DNA from: Porphyromonas gingivicanis JCM 15907 | Lineage (GTDB): Bacteria; Bacteroidota; Bacteroidia; Bacteroidales; Porphyromonadaceae | Direction of reading: 5' to 3' | DNA length: 64,000 nt | Assembly: GCF_000614585.1 (NCBI RefSeq) | Contig: NZ_BAKX01000002.1 | Span: 302,704-366,703, forward strand | Translations under genes and position numbers: made by a program | Shown: in pieces, positions 1 to 10,120 of the stretch | Layout: every line of letters starts with the position of its first letter | How positions within the stretch are numbered: position 1 is the first letter of the stretch | Notes under the pieces: generated by a model | What the model saw: the letters and a program-made list of their open reading frames with translations, nothing else | What the model was told of the DNA's origin: nothing | The model's database searches: none

Positions 1-1773
1 TCCTAAACTTGTGGTATAGTAAAGTTGAGGGCGTAGGTTTGTATTCCCTCGATAAAAAGAATATTCATTGATTTGCCATACAAATGGATTGAGGTCTTTG
101 AATTTAGGGCGGTTAATAGAACTGTTGAATGAGAATGTAACTTGATGATTGGATGATAGAGTATAGCTGGTGTGTAGCAAGGGTAGCCACGCATTATTGT
201 ACATTGATACTTTGGGAATACCTGCTGTGTTTTTACCTATTTGTTGTAGAAGAGATTGGGTGCCGACATATGTTAGTCCTAATCGCATCCACCACCGTTC
301 GCCCAATCGAAGCGTGCTACTTATGTAGGGAGTTAGTATCAATTCATCCCATTGTATACTGTTGCTTTGATGGGTTGTTGGACTGAGGTTTCTATGTTCG
401 TTATGTGTCCTATAATTGGTCGTAAAACTCCAACTCCCCTTTATCCCAGTCTCCAGTAAGTATTTATGCTCCGAGTCTATATAGATAGAATAGTCATTAT
501 TTAAATTTACTCCAGAGGTGTTTATATCGTTGCCTTCTAAGTATTTCAAAAAAGGTGTGTTTTGAAAGAGTTCATACCCTACATAGTTTGTCTGAGAGCG
601 ATTGGTAAGATTGAAATAGGATAGCTCTGTCCAAACTTGGTGTCCTTTCTGCCCAAAGGAAGTCTCCCAATAGGCAGTTGCTGTTATACGTGGTTCGCTT
701 GATTTGTAGCTATTTTGGTTATTTACTACACGTTCAGCCTTCCCTAATTGAGTCGATATTTCTCGACTCTCGAACTGATTGTTGTGTTTTTTCTTATTCC
801 ACGAGAAAGCTAACCCTATTAGTTTCTTGTCTCCATATTCATATTGCAAATTGCCGCGTATACCTTTATAATTGAATTGTCCCACAGAGGGGGTTTGTAC
901 TTTATATTGGTGTTGTCCTATTTGATATTCTTGTTGCTCTGAATATTCAGAGCCATTAAAGTTGATAGAGGGGGCAAGAGAGACAAAAACTCCCCGACGA
1001 TTGTAATGTAGTGCTCCATAACCTCCAAAGCGAAAATTGTCTTTGCTCCCCCACATCTCTTCGGTGCCTATAATCCCTCCTATATACTCTTTGAATATAG
1101 AAGAGGTGTGTAGTATAATCATTGCTGTATTCCCATCAGGGTCATAACGAAGAGGGGGCTGAGTGATAACCTCTACTCGGTCAATTAGACCAGCATCGTA
1201 TCCTTTAAGAACAGAGGCTATTTCGGATGCTTCTACACGCTGTAAGATGTTTCCTACCTTAACCAATACCTTATCTTTACCGATTACGGAAAGTTGATCT
1301 CCCTTTACTTGTACTCTGGGTATTGATTTTAACAAGTCAAGAGCATCGTTGCTTCGCTCTCTAAATTCTTTTACATTTACAACGAACCCATCAGGTTGTG
1401 TACGCACTCGGACAGCCTTGCCTTGAACGACCACTGTTTGAAGTTCTTGAGTGGTTTCTTGTAGAGTGATAGTGCCAAGATCCAGCTTCTCAGAAGTGAT
1501 ATGTATTTCTTTTGCGTAAAGAGCGTATCCAATGAAACTTACCCCTAAAATATAATCACCCTCAGGAATAACTAATGAAAATTCTCCATTGGTTCCACTT
1601 ACAGTATGTTGGATGATTTCTTGAGTCGATAAATCTTTAACTAAGAAAATCGATGCTCCCGTTAATATGCCTTGATTATCTCGGATATTTCCAGAGATTG
1701 TCCCAATTAGATTTTGTGCAAGTAGAGTCGTTGTCCAGAGTAATACTGAAAGTAGAGTAAGTAACCTATACAT
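1..1773 (-). CDS. TonB-receptor-like outer-membrane beta-barrel protein (partial, runs off left edge)
   Basis: Reading the minus strand from the ATG at 1773 gives an open frame of 591 codons that reaches base 1 without a stop, so the C-terminus is missing. The first ~20 residues are a signal peptide ending near LLAQN. Next comes a carboxypeptidase-regulatory-like beta-sandwich (about residues 22-100, with the pattern GEFSLVIPEGDYILGVSFIG), then a plug-like segment (about 115-200, with DALDLLKSIPRVQVKGD and VEVITQPP), then alternating aromatic-rich strands typical of a barrel. This matches the Bacteroidota outer-membrane beta-barrel family related to TonB-dependent receptors. The substrate is unknown. 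No SusD partner is next to the visible end. The family assignment is firm, the transport role is inferred. Confidence 0.8.
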   Translation of the reverse strand, partial: MYRLLTLLSVLLWTTTLLAQNLIGTISGNIRDNQGILTGASIFLVKDLSTQEIIQHTVSGTNGEFSLVIPEGDYILGVSFIGYALYAKEIHITSEKLDLGTITLQETTQELQTVVVQGKAVRVRTQPDGFVVNVKEFRERSNDALDLLKSIPRVQVKGDQLSVIGKDKVLVKVGNILQRVEASEIASVLKGYDAGLIDRVEVITQPPLRYDPDGNTAMIILHTSSIFKEYIGGIIGTEEMWGSKDNFRFGGYGALHYNRRGVFVSLAPSINFNGSEYSEQQEYQIGQHQYKVQTPSVGQFNYKGIRGNLQYEYGDKKLIGLAFSWNKKKHNNQFESREISTQLGKAERVVNNQNSYKSSEPRITATAYWETSFGQKGHQVWTELSYFNLTNRSQTNYVGYELFQNTPFLKYLEGNDINTSGVNLNNDYSIYIDSEHKYLLETGIKGSWSFTTNYRTHNEHRNLSPTTHQSNSIQWDELILTPYISSTLRLGERWWMRLGLTYVGTQSLLQQIGKNTAGIPKVSMYNNAWLPLLHTSYTLSSNHQVTFSFNSSINRPKFKDLNPFVWQINEYSFYRGNTNLRPQLYYTTSLG

Positions 1774-1974
1774 AAATAAAGTAGGGAGAGTCTAAAGATA
1801 CTTATTGATATTTTTTTTGTTGTTCTGACCTTTTAGGAAAATATTCATTCTGTTGAGCGTTGCATAGTTATTGTCATTATACAATACTTCTTGTTTCTTC
1901 TCAGTACTTCAAAACTATATAGAGGGCAAATTCGCTCTTTTTGAGGGGAATGTCAAACTCCCTATTTTGTCTTT

Positions 1975-2354
1975 TCAGCGGTACTCTACATCGAAAAATG
2001 TTACAGATCGAGTGGAGTCTTTCTCTGCAATGATGGGACCAGAAAAACGTCCTGATATGTATTTTGAGACGCTGTCAATCTTGTCAATTTGGAATGTGAA
2101 CTCTTTATTTTTCCACGAAGAGTGGAAGTGCGAGTCGGGAAAAGCATCGTAGGGGTAAACATAGGGTTTGCCATTGATCTCAAATGCCACAAGTCCCACA
2201 CCGAGTTGAGAGGCGGGAGGCATCTGAGCGAAAAATAGAGAATCTTCGTTGATGTTACGGATTTTTTCTGAGGAGAGCGTAACCATAAGCAGGAGTTGAA
2301 AACCAATAGGAGTACGGTGAGGAAAGCTCCTACTTTTACCATCTTTTTTGTCAT
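1975..2354 (-). CDS. small lipoprotein, single-base frameshift near the lipobox
   Basis: The ATG at 2354 opens a frame with a clear lipoprotein signal peptide ending LLLVFNSC (Cys at residue 22). That frame then becomes low-quality sequence. One base over, from 2286, a good 103-residue frame runs to a stop at 1975 (VGLVAFEINGKPYVYPYD and FSGPIIAEKDSTRSVTF). Adding one base between 2286 and 2291 joins the two into a 126-residue lipoprotein. The body resembles the small Bacteroidota lipoproteins that have one beta-rich domain; I do not recognise a specific family. The break matches the pattern of one-base losses across this window, so the real gene is probably intact. Confidence 0.6.
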
Positions 2355-2387
2355 AATGTTAGTGTGTTGTGTTTTTTTTTAGCACTT

Positions 2388-2418
2388 CAAAAGTATAGTT
2401 TTTTGTCAGAAAGTCAAA
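2388..2418 (-). promoter_or_regulatory. Bacteroidota-type promoter for the lipoprotein at 1975-2354
   Basis: On the minus strand TTTG (2418-2415) is followed by 19 bases and then TACTTTTG (2395-2388), an exact fit to TTTG-N19-TAnnTTTG. It lies about 35 bases before the ATG at 2354. Confidence 0.6.
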
Positions 2419-2607
2419 CTTTTTTAGATTTCTTCTTCCTTAGTATATATGCAGACGCAAACTCCCATACGGCGACCCATCCCAATGCTTCTATTCGCCG
2501 TGCTACATCCACGTATAGAGCAGAGGTTAGGTAGGCGCTTGGGGCATCCAATTATCGAAAACCGTATTGCCTCAACTCTATTGTGTAACAGTCTCCTTTA
2601 GTTTGCT

Positions 2608-2615
2608 TATTTTTG
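2608..2615 (+). promoter_or_regulatory. possible -7 box for the DUF2723 gene
   Basis: TATTTTTG fits TAnnTTTG and sits about 85 bases before the preferred ATG at 2699. No good TTTG element is seen at the expected distance upstream, so this is weaker than the other promoters. The rest of the 2419-2698 gap holds nothing I can name. Confidence 0.35.
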
Positions 2616-2698
2616 CGCTTAGCTTTTGTGTCTTATATCTATAAAGATGCTTGTTGCTATTTGATATTTTAAGATTTAGAAGTAGATACATCTTGCCC

Positions 2699-5600
2699 AT
2701 GGAATGGAAAGTATTTAGTAGAGCCAATCGAGTGGTAGGCTGGTTGGTGTTTTTGGTCGCAGCGGTTACTTACTTGATGACCATAGGACCTTCTGCCAGT
2801 ATCTGGGATTGTGCGGAGTTTATCCTCTCTGCCCACAAGTTAGAAGTAGGGCATCCACCCGGTGCTCCTTTCTTTATGCTGGTCTACAATGTGGTGTCTC
2901 AATTTACCTCCGATCCTACTCAAGTAGCTTTTTACTGCAATGCAACGAGTGCTTTGTTGAGTGCTTTTACTATACTTTTCCTCTTTTGGACCATTACCCA
3001 CATGGTGCGTAGACTCTTGGCTCCCGGTGTGCGTAGTGGGCATACTTTAGATGGTCAGGAGGCAAAACTCTCGTTAGGACAAGCCATTGCCGTACTCGCC
3101 TCGGGGATAGGGGGGGCTTTGCTTTTTACTTTTACCGATTCTTTTTGGTTTAGTGCTGTAGAGGCGGAGGTGTATGCCTTTAGTTCTTTCTTTACCGCCC
3201 TTGTTTTTTGGCTGATGTTGGAGTGGGAAGACCAAGCTGACAGAGAGGGGTCGGACCGCTGGTTGATACTTATAGCCTATTTCTTAGGTTTGAGCGTTGG
3301 GGTGCACTTGCTCAACCTGCTTTGCATCCCCGCCATGGCTTTGATTTACTACTACAAACGTTGGAAAACCCCCTCTGTTAAGGGTGCGTTGATAGCTCTT
3401 GTGCTCTCTTTCGTTACCATTGCAGTTATGATGTACGGCATTGTGCAGGGAGTACCCAAGTTGGGAGCTTCGATAGATAAGTTTGCCGTAAACTCTTTGG
3501 GGCTTTCGTTCAACTCTGGATTTATAGCCTACTTGCTATTTTTGCTCGCTCTCTTTGCGTGGTCTGTGGTAGAGTTTACTCGCCAGCGTAATCTCTTTCG
3601 TTGTCGTCTCTCTATCTTTCTAACGGCAACGTTTATGGGTATTCCTTTTATGACCGATAGCTTCTTCGTTTGGGCTATTTTGTTGGCGGGATTGGCTTAC
3701 TTGATCTTTGGACTTAAACGTATCAACCTCTCTACGCTTTTTACCTTGCAGATGTCTCTCTTGGCAGTGTTGATAGGTTTCTCTTCCTATGGAGTTATAT
3801 TGGTGCGTTCTGTTGCAGGTACCCCAATGAACCAAAATATGCCCAACACGGCATTGGTGCTCAAACGCTATCTCAATAGAGAGCAGTATGGTACTATTCC
3901 CCACATATCAGGACCAACCTTTGCCTCTAAGATGGTAGGCAGGGAAATGGGGAATGGTGTGTGGAGTCCAGCCCCTAAGAACTCTCCAGAGGATAAAGAC
4001 CAGTATATCAAACTTTACGATGAGGAAAAAGCGGTCTACGATAAGAAAGTTTTCTTCCCTCGTGCTTTCTCTACGCAACCTGCTCATATATATGGCTATA
4101 ACCTTTGGATGGGGCGTGCATATGACGATATGTCTCAGCCGACTTTTGGGCAGAATTTGCGCTACTTCTTCTCCTATCAATTAGGATATATGTATTGGCG
4201 TTACTTTGCTTGGAACTTCATCGGTAGACAGAATGATATACAAGGACATGGGGGGCGCATTAATGGAGGAGTGGCTACTGGGCTTCCTTTTGTAGACCGA
4301 ATGATAATTGGAGATGCTCAGCAGTTGCCTGATTTTTTAACTGACAACAAGGCTCATAATGTTTATTACTTATTGCCTCTTTTGTTGGGGTTGCTAGGTA
4401 TTGGCTTTCAGTTGATGCGAGGTGTTCGCGGGGCTCAGAGCTTTTGGGTAACTTTCTTTTTCTTCTTTATGACGGGGATTGCTATTGTCCTCTATATCAA
4501 TCAGACAACGGGGCAACCTCGTGAGCGAGATTATGCCTATGCAGGTTCGTTCTATGCCTTCGCTATATGGATTGGTTTCGGGATAGCAGGTCTCTATTCC
4601 CTCTTGCAAAGGGCAAAGTTGTCTCCCCTCCCCAGTAGTGGTATTGCCTTAGTGGTAGCTCTTTTGGTACCCTTACAAATGGCTACCCAAAATTGGGATG
4701 ATCATGATCGTTCAGGGCGTACCGTAGCTGCTGATTTTGGATACAATTTCTTGATGAGTTGTGAACCCAATGCCATTCTTTTCTGCTTTGGTGATAATGA
4801 TACATTCCCCCTATGGTATGCGCAAGAAGTAGAGGGGGTTAGACCTGATGTGCTTACCGCTAATCTTAGCTATCTTTCGGACGAAAGGTATGTTGATCAG
4901 ATGCGTAAGCAGTCGCATGAGGCTCAGCCGATGCCATTGCAGTATATGACGCCTCAGTTTTACTATCCCAATCCATTTGCTTATGTGCAGGAAAGTGGAG
5001 TGCAACAGGCGGGTAGTGCTTTACAGCGTATGGTACAACCTTTGCCTGCGTATGGTACGGCAGTATTGCCCACTAATCAATTGACAATACCTCTTGATTC
5101 ACTCCAGATTGTAGAGGCATTCCCCCAGCTGAAAGGGATGTCTATCCCCTCTGAAATGTATATCTCACTGTCGGGTACGCGAGTGATAACAAGAGATAAA
5201 ATGGCACTCTTAGACCTTTTGCAAACGAATAAGTGGAAACGTCCGATTCATTGGGCTAAATCTACCCCTATAGACGATGTCTTTGCCAACTTCCCCAATC
5301 ACCTCTCTTCGAATGGAGTGGTTTACAGGGTGAATCCTATTGAAACGAAGGGAACTCTTCAAGAGATAAATGTAGACAAAGAGTATGATTTAGTAATGAA
5401 TAAGTATCGTTGGTTTGGAGCTTCTGATCCCGATATTTACTACGACGATTATATTCGCGGTACTATTCGATACTATTACAGAGGAGTTCTTTTCCCAAAT
5501 TTGGTACAGGCATTATTGCAGAGAGGCGATAAGGAACGTGCTCAGAAGGTTTTGAAAAAATGCTTCCAAGAGTTGCATCCTAAGGCTATTCCTTATACAA

Positions 5601-5980
5601 GAGCCGATATTCCTTTGGCGATTGCTTGCTATGATGCCGAGATGCGAGAGCAAGCCGATGAAATAGCTAAGGCGGTGCTTGAAAGTAATATGCGTACCAT
5701 ACGCTGGGCTATGGAGTTGTATAGAGGCAATAAGGCGGCACAAGCTGTGTTTTTCGATATTTATCAAGATCAAACTTTTGAAAATGCTTTGAATGCGGCG
5801 CAAACTGTTGCTGTTTTGGCACGTCGCTATGGTTCTTCGATAGCGACCCCGTATGAAAAAGAGTTAGCCCTTTATCTTACAGCTATTTATGGTGCGCCAG
5901 AGCAATCCCTTCCAGACAATGTAGCAACAGGGCAAGGAGGCTTGGAGGAGAGTCTTGAAAATAATCAAGTGCAAGAATAA
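2699..5980 (+). CDS. DUF2723 family integral membrane protein, probable GT-C-type glycosyltransferase
   Basis: This is a 1093-residue protein. An upstream TTG at 2651 would add 16 residues, but the ATG at 2699 starts directly before the conserved first membrane segment. The N-terminal third is a DUF2723 domain: TM helix, then GPSASIWDCAEFI and the conserved GHPPGAPFFML, followed by many hydrophobic helices to about residue 400. The middle carries QTTGQPRERDYAYAGSF near a second membrane block. The last ~300 residues are soluble and helical, TPR-like. Established knowledge: the human DUF2723 protein TMEM260 is an O-mannosyltransferase, so a lipid-linked-sugar transferase acting at the periplasmic face is a reasonable inference here. 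It is not proven for bacterial members. Confidence 0.8.
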   Translation: MEWKVFSRANRVVGWLVFLVAAVTYLMTIGPSASIWDCAEFILSAHKLEVGHPPGAPFFMLVYNVVSQFTSDPTQVAFYCNATSALLSAFTILFLFWTITHMVRRLLAPGVRSGHTLDGQEAKLSLGQAIAVLASGIGGALLFTFTDSFWFSAVEAEVYAFSSFFTALVFWLMLEWEDQADREGSDRWLILIAYFLGLSVGVHLLNLLCIPAMALIYYYKRWKTPSVKGALIALVLSFVTIAVMMYGIVQGVPKLGASIDKFAVNSLGLSFNSGFIAYLLFLLALFAWSVVEFTRQRNLFRCRLSIFLTATFMGIPFMTDSFFVWAILLAGLAYLIFGLKRINLSTLFTLQMSLLAVLIGFSSYGVILVRSVAGTPMNQNMPNTALVLKRYLNREQYGTIPHISGPTFASKMVGREMGNGVWSPAPKNSPEDKDQYIKLYDEEKAVYDKKVFFPRAFSTQPAHIYGYNLWMGRAYDDMSQPTFGQNLRYFFSYQLGYMYWRYFAWNFIGRQNDIQGHGGRINGGVATGLPFVDRMIIGDAQQLPDFLTDNKAHNVYYLLPLLLGLLGIGFQLMRGVRGAQSFWVTFFFFFMTGIAIVLYINQTTGQPRERDYAYAGSFYAFAIWIGFGIAGLYSLLQRAKLSPLPSSGIALVVALLVPLQMATQNWDDHDRSGRTVAADFGYNFLMSCEPNAILFCFGDNDTFPLWYAQEVEGVRPDVLTANLSYLSDERYVDQMRKQSHEAQPMPLQYMTPQFYYPNPFAYVQESGVQQAGSALQRMVQPLPAYGTAVLPTNQLTIPLDSLQIVEAFPQLKGMSIPSEMYISLSGTRVITRDKMALLDLLQTNKWKRPIHWAKSTPIDDVFANFPNHLSSNGVVYRVNPIETKGTLQEINVDKEYDLVMNKYRWFGASDPDIYYDDYIRGTIRYYYRGVLFPNLVQALLQRGDKERAQKVLKKCFQELHPKAIPYTRADIPLAIACYDAEMREQADEIAKAVLESNMRTIRWAMELYRGNKAAQAVFFDIYQDQTFENALNAAQTVAVLARRYGSSIATPYEKELALYLTAIYGAPEQSLPDNVATGQGGLEESLENNQVQE

Positions 5981-6002
5981 GATAGAGTTTCCTCCCTTTA
6001 GC

Positions 6003-6035
6003 CTTGTGGCGATTGAATGAAAAAACCTACTTTTG
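6003..6035 (+). promoter_or_regulatory. probable efp promoter
   Basis: TACTTTTG at 6028-6035 matches TAnnTTTG exactly and is preceded 21 bases upstream by CTTG (6003-6006), one base off the -33 TTTG. The box overlaps a small hairpin (CCTAC-TTTT-GTAGG). The efp ATG is about 50 bases downstream. Confidence 0.45.
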
Positions 6036-6083
6036 TAGGCAGGAGATAAGAATTGAACAGACTTAGATTTATACATATTATAT

Positions 6084-6650
6084 ATGGCAACAACTGCTGA
6101 CTTTAGAAATGGTATGTGCCTTGATATCGATGGGCAATACTTCTTTATTATTGAATTCTTGCACGTAAAGCCAGGTAAAGGTCCTGCTTTTGTGCGTACT
6201 AAGCTCCGTAACGTAGCTACGGGTCGTGTACTGGACAAAACATGGAACAGTGGTGTTAAGGTAGAGGAGGTGCGTATCGAGCGTCGTCCCTATCAGTTCC
6301 TTTACAAAGATGAAATGGGCTACAATTTTATGCATCCAGAGACCTTTGAACAGATTTCAATTCCTGGAGATAGCATCGAGGGAGTGCAATTTCTCAAAGA
6401 TGGAGATATGGTAGAGGCTATGGTGCATGCCGAGAGCGAAACCGTACTTACTTGTGAATTGCCAGCACATGTTGTGCTCCGTGTAACTTATACCGAACCC
6501 GGTATAAAGGGAGATACCGCGACTAATGCATTGAAGCCCGCTACTCTTGAGACTGGAGCAGAGGTTCGTGTGCCTCTTTTCATTCAAAACGATGAGTTAA
6601 TAGAGATTGATACACGAGACGGCTCCTATATAGGACGTGTCAAGGAATAA
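6084..6650 (+). CDS. efp: translation elongation factor P
   Basis: This is a 188-residue protein of the usual EF-P length with the three beta-barrel domain arrangement. EF-P binds between the ribosomal P and E sites and relieves stalling at polyproline stretches. The N-terminal KOW-like domain carries the exposed loop [13 protein letters not shown], in which Lys32 occupies the position modified in many EF-Ps; the modification in this organism is not known. The C-terminal domain ends with [18 protein letters not shown], the classical EF-P signature. It is separated by about 100 bases from the DUF2723 gene and appears to have its own promoter. Confidence 0.97.
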   Translation: MATTADFRNGMCLDIDGQYFFIIEFLHVKPGKGPAFVRTKLRNVATGRVLDKTWNSGVKVEEVRIERRPYQFLYKDEMGYNFMHPETFEQISIPGDSIEGVQFLKDGDMVEAMVHAESETVLTCELPAHVVLRVTYTEPGIKGDTATNALKPATLETGAEVRVPLFIQNDELIEIDTRDGSYIGRVKE

Positions 6651-6749
6651 TTAAAACTTCGGCAAATCCTCTGTGTAACACCTCTCTGTTGGGTGTGCTA
6701 AGTCTCTCAATTTAGAAAGTCCTCTTTATAATTATTAAGGGGTATTTCG

Positions 6750-6780
6750 CTTGTGGGATAGTTATAAATTAGTATATTTG
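6750..6780 (+). promoter_or_regulatory. promoter for the SusC/SusD pair
   Basis: CTTG (6750-6753), 19 bases, then TATATTTG (6773-6780) fits the Bacteroidota promoter with one mismatch in the -33 box. It leaves a leader of about 240 bases before the SusC start. In the 6651-7025 gap I see no other gene; a short inverted repeat (AACACC / GGTGTG, about 6676-6697) just after efp could be a weak terminator. Confidence 0.6.
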
Positions 6781-7025
6781 CTGGCAATACTTGTTTAACG
6801 ATTGTAAATGTTTTTCAAAAAACGTGCTTCTTAAATAGGTATGCGCGTGGGGCAGAGTGCTTATGCGAGCAGGTAGAACTATTCGGGAGTAGAGATTGCT
6901 CCTGTTGAGAGACTGCTTGGAGAATAGGGGTATTCTATTCGAGATAGAATGGTGAGAAGTCCCTCCTCTGGATTAAAGATGGAAGAAATAGAAAAAGATA
7001 ACTAATTAGTAAAACGGAAAAAGAA

Positions 7026-10000
7026 ATGTCTATGAAAAGATTGGCACTATTCTTCCTAACCCTCATGATGGGTTTGGGATGGGCTGTAGCCCAGAATAGG
7101 ACAGTGACAGGTACCGTTGTGTCTTCTACGGACAACGAACCTCTCATTGGCGCAAGTGTTGTAGTAGTGGGGCAACCTACTATTGGTACTACAACTGATT
7201 TTGATGGTAAGTTCAAACTCTCTGTACCCGCTAATGCTAAGAAATTGAGATTTTCTTACGTAGGGATGCAGGCACAAGAACATGACATCGAAAATGTAAT
7301 GAACATCGTCTTGAGCGATAGCAAAGACTTAGATGTAGTTGTTGTCGTAGGTTATGGTTCTGGACAGAAGTTGAGCACTGTGTCTGGATCTGTGGCACGT
7401 GTATCTGGCGAAAAGTTGGAGAACAAGCCTGTGGCAAACGTTATGGACGGTCTCCAAGGTCAAGTAGCAGGTATGCAAGTTGAGACAGGTTCTGGTGACC
7501 CTAACGCAGTAGCTTCTGTACAAATCCACGGTAACGCTTCTTTGGGAGCTGGAGGTTCTCCTCTTTATATCGTAGACGGAGTGCAAACTTCTGCAGGTGT
7601 GGTTATGGCGATGAACCCCAGCGACTTTGAGTCTATCACAGTATTGAAAGATGCTTCTTCAACATCTATTTATGGTGCTCGTGCTGCTAACGGTGTTATC
7701 GTTATTACTACTAAAAGAGGTAAACTTAACCAGGATGGTCAAATCTCTGTAAGTACCATGTATGGTGTTTCTTCTCTTATCAGCCGTCGTCCTTTTGAGC
7801 ATATCATGTCTGCTCAAGAGTTGCTCAAATATCAAATGAAACATCGTGTCAGCCAAAATGATGGTGCCGTGCCTGGGTCTGAATTCTTAAAAGGATTTAA
7901 GGGAACTGCTTTTGCTGGTGAAGTAGACTCAGATGGCAACTATACAGGTAAGGTACTTCGCGAGTATGATTGGTTGAATGTGTTTATGGGTAAACATGCT
8001 CCTACATTCCAGACAGATATGTCTATTGCTGGTGGTAGTGACAATGTTTCTTACTATGTTTCTGGAGGTTATTTCTCTCAAGAAGGTATCTCTGCAGAGA
8101 CATCTCGTTATAGAAAATTCAACATTCGTAGTAATATCGATGCTCGTGTTAAGGAGTGGCTTCGTGTAGGTATGAATGTTTCTGGAGGTTTGGTTCAACA
8201 AGAAGCCAGTAGCTTCCAAGGTAGTGCTTATGTAAATAGCGGTACTTTTGCTGCTCTTACTATTCCTGCTTATTATAGTCCTTTTGCTAAAGATGCAAAT
8301 GGAAACGATATGAACGAATATGCTCGTTATATCCGTCTCCATAAATCTTACCCAGTATTGACAAATGCTACTCTTTATCTCCCAAGTGTTGCTAATGAGA
8401 CAAGCTTGTCAAAGGGAACCAGCTATCGTTTGAATGCTTCTGGATATGCTCAGTTGCGTCCTATCGAGGGCTTGACTTTGAAAACACAAGCAGGTGTTGA
8501 TATGATTTTCGGAAGAGATCAGAGACTTGTTTACCCTGAAAATCCAGATGTAAATGGTCTTGGCTTTAACCGTCAATCTTATGACAACAGTAACACACTT
8601 ACTTGGACCAATACGGCAGAGTATAAGTTCAAAGTTAAAGAAGACCATGACTTTACAGCTCTTCTTGGACAAGAATTTGTAGACAACCGAAGCGAAGGCT
8701 TTACTGCTATGGCTCGTGGTCTCCGTAACCGTGACTATATGTTCTTAGGTCATGGGCAGTTGGCTCATTCCTCGTTCGTCCTTCTCAATCATCTTCTGCT
8801 TATGCTTACTTCTCTCTCTTTGCTCGTTTGAACTATACGTTCAAGGATTACATGGCATTCGATGTTACTGTTCGTAACGACCGCTCTTCGAGATTTGGAC
8901 GTAATCACCAAGCAGCTACATTCTTCTCTGTAGGAGCTATGTACGATTTCCTCCGTTCAGGATTGGTTGATGATAAGGGGCTTATTAGTACTCTCCGCTT
9001 GAAAGCTAACTACGGTACGCAGGGTAACTCTTCAATTCCTTTGTATGCTTCTGAGGCTTTGACGGGTACTATTAATTATACAGAAGAACTTGCTTTCGGT
9101 GTTACTTCAATCGGTAACCCAGACCTCGCTTGGGAGCGTCAAGGTATGTTCAGCGTAGGGGTAGATTATGGTATGTGGGATAACACTCTTACTGTAGATC
9201 TTGCTTACTACAACCGTAAGACTACTGACATGCTTATGAATGTCCCTCTCCCTTATTCTACAGGGTACGGAGCTCGTTGGCAAAATGTTGGAGCCATGAC
9301 GAACCAAGGTATTGACCTTACTCTTCAATATAATTTCTTGCGTTTGAAAGATTGGAATGCTTATGTTAGTGCTACTTTCAACTACAATGATGAGCGTATC
9401 GATAAGTTGTTCAGCGATAAGACCAATAAAGAAGGTTATGCTATTACCAATCTTATGAAATACAATGTCGGCAAGCCTATTGTTTACCATATTCCTGTTT
9501 TTGCTGGTATTAATGAAAATACAGGTAAACAAATGTGGTATGACAAAGATGGAAATAAGACAGACGTTTATAGCAGTGACTTGAGACAAGATATTGATTA
9601 TGCTCGTATTTCTGCTCCTATTTCAGGTGGGGTGTCAATGGGTGTAACTTGGAAGAACCAACTCTCTTTCAATATGGATTGGACTTTCACAGCAGGAGCT
9701 TATACATTCAATAACGACCGCTTCTTCCTCGAAAACAACGTGTATGGTTTTAGTATGATGAACCGTTCTAAGAAATTGTTGGATGAGTGGACAGAAGATA
9801 ATCCAAAGGGAACAGTTGCTAAATTTGGAGAGGATTTGGTTGTAGACACACGTCTTCTTGAAAATACTTCTTACCTTCGTTTGAAGAATATCCAGCTCGC
9901 TTATACTTTCCCAAAAACTCTTTTAGGAAGTCAGAAGATAATTTCAGGTGTTAAGGTGTACGTTTCTTCTCGTAACCTTCTTACCTTCGTAGACAAGAGC

Positions 10001-10096
10001 TACACTGGTTTCGATCCAGAAGCAGGTGGTGGAGTTTCTTTGAATGCCTTCCCAAATACTCGTCAGTTTGTTGGAGGTCTTCAGTTAATGTTCTAA
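7026..10096 (+). CDS. SusC/RagA-family TonB-linked outer-membrane transporter (one frameshift)
   Basis: Two adjacent frames (7026-8831 and 8828-10096) together make one SusC protein of about 1023 residues once one base is restored. Signal peptide ends near WAVAQN; then the carboxypeptidase-like domain (TVTGTVVSSTDNEPLIGAS), a short TonB-contact stretch (VVVVVGYGSGQK), the plug (LQGQVAGMQVETGSGDPN, LYIVDGVQ, LKDASSTSIYGARAANGVI) and a long barrel ending ...FVGGLQLMF. The frame changes at a GGG run (8754-8756): a fourth G gives a continuous GHGAVGSFLVRPSQ reading. SusC proteins import glycans or, as in RagA of Porphyromonas gingivalis, peptides, with TonB energy. The SusD partner follows 24 bases later. 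Confidence 0.9.
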
Positions 10097-10120
10097 ACTC
10101 TTAAGTAGAAGAATAAACAA

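Noticed and set aside
1871..2152. Plus-strand open frame of 93 codons
   Set aside because: It runs opposite the lipoprotein at 1975-2354, whose signal peptide and codon pattern are better; the product has no recognisable features.
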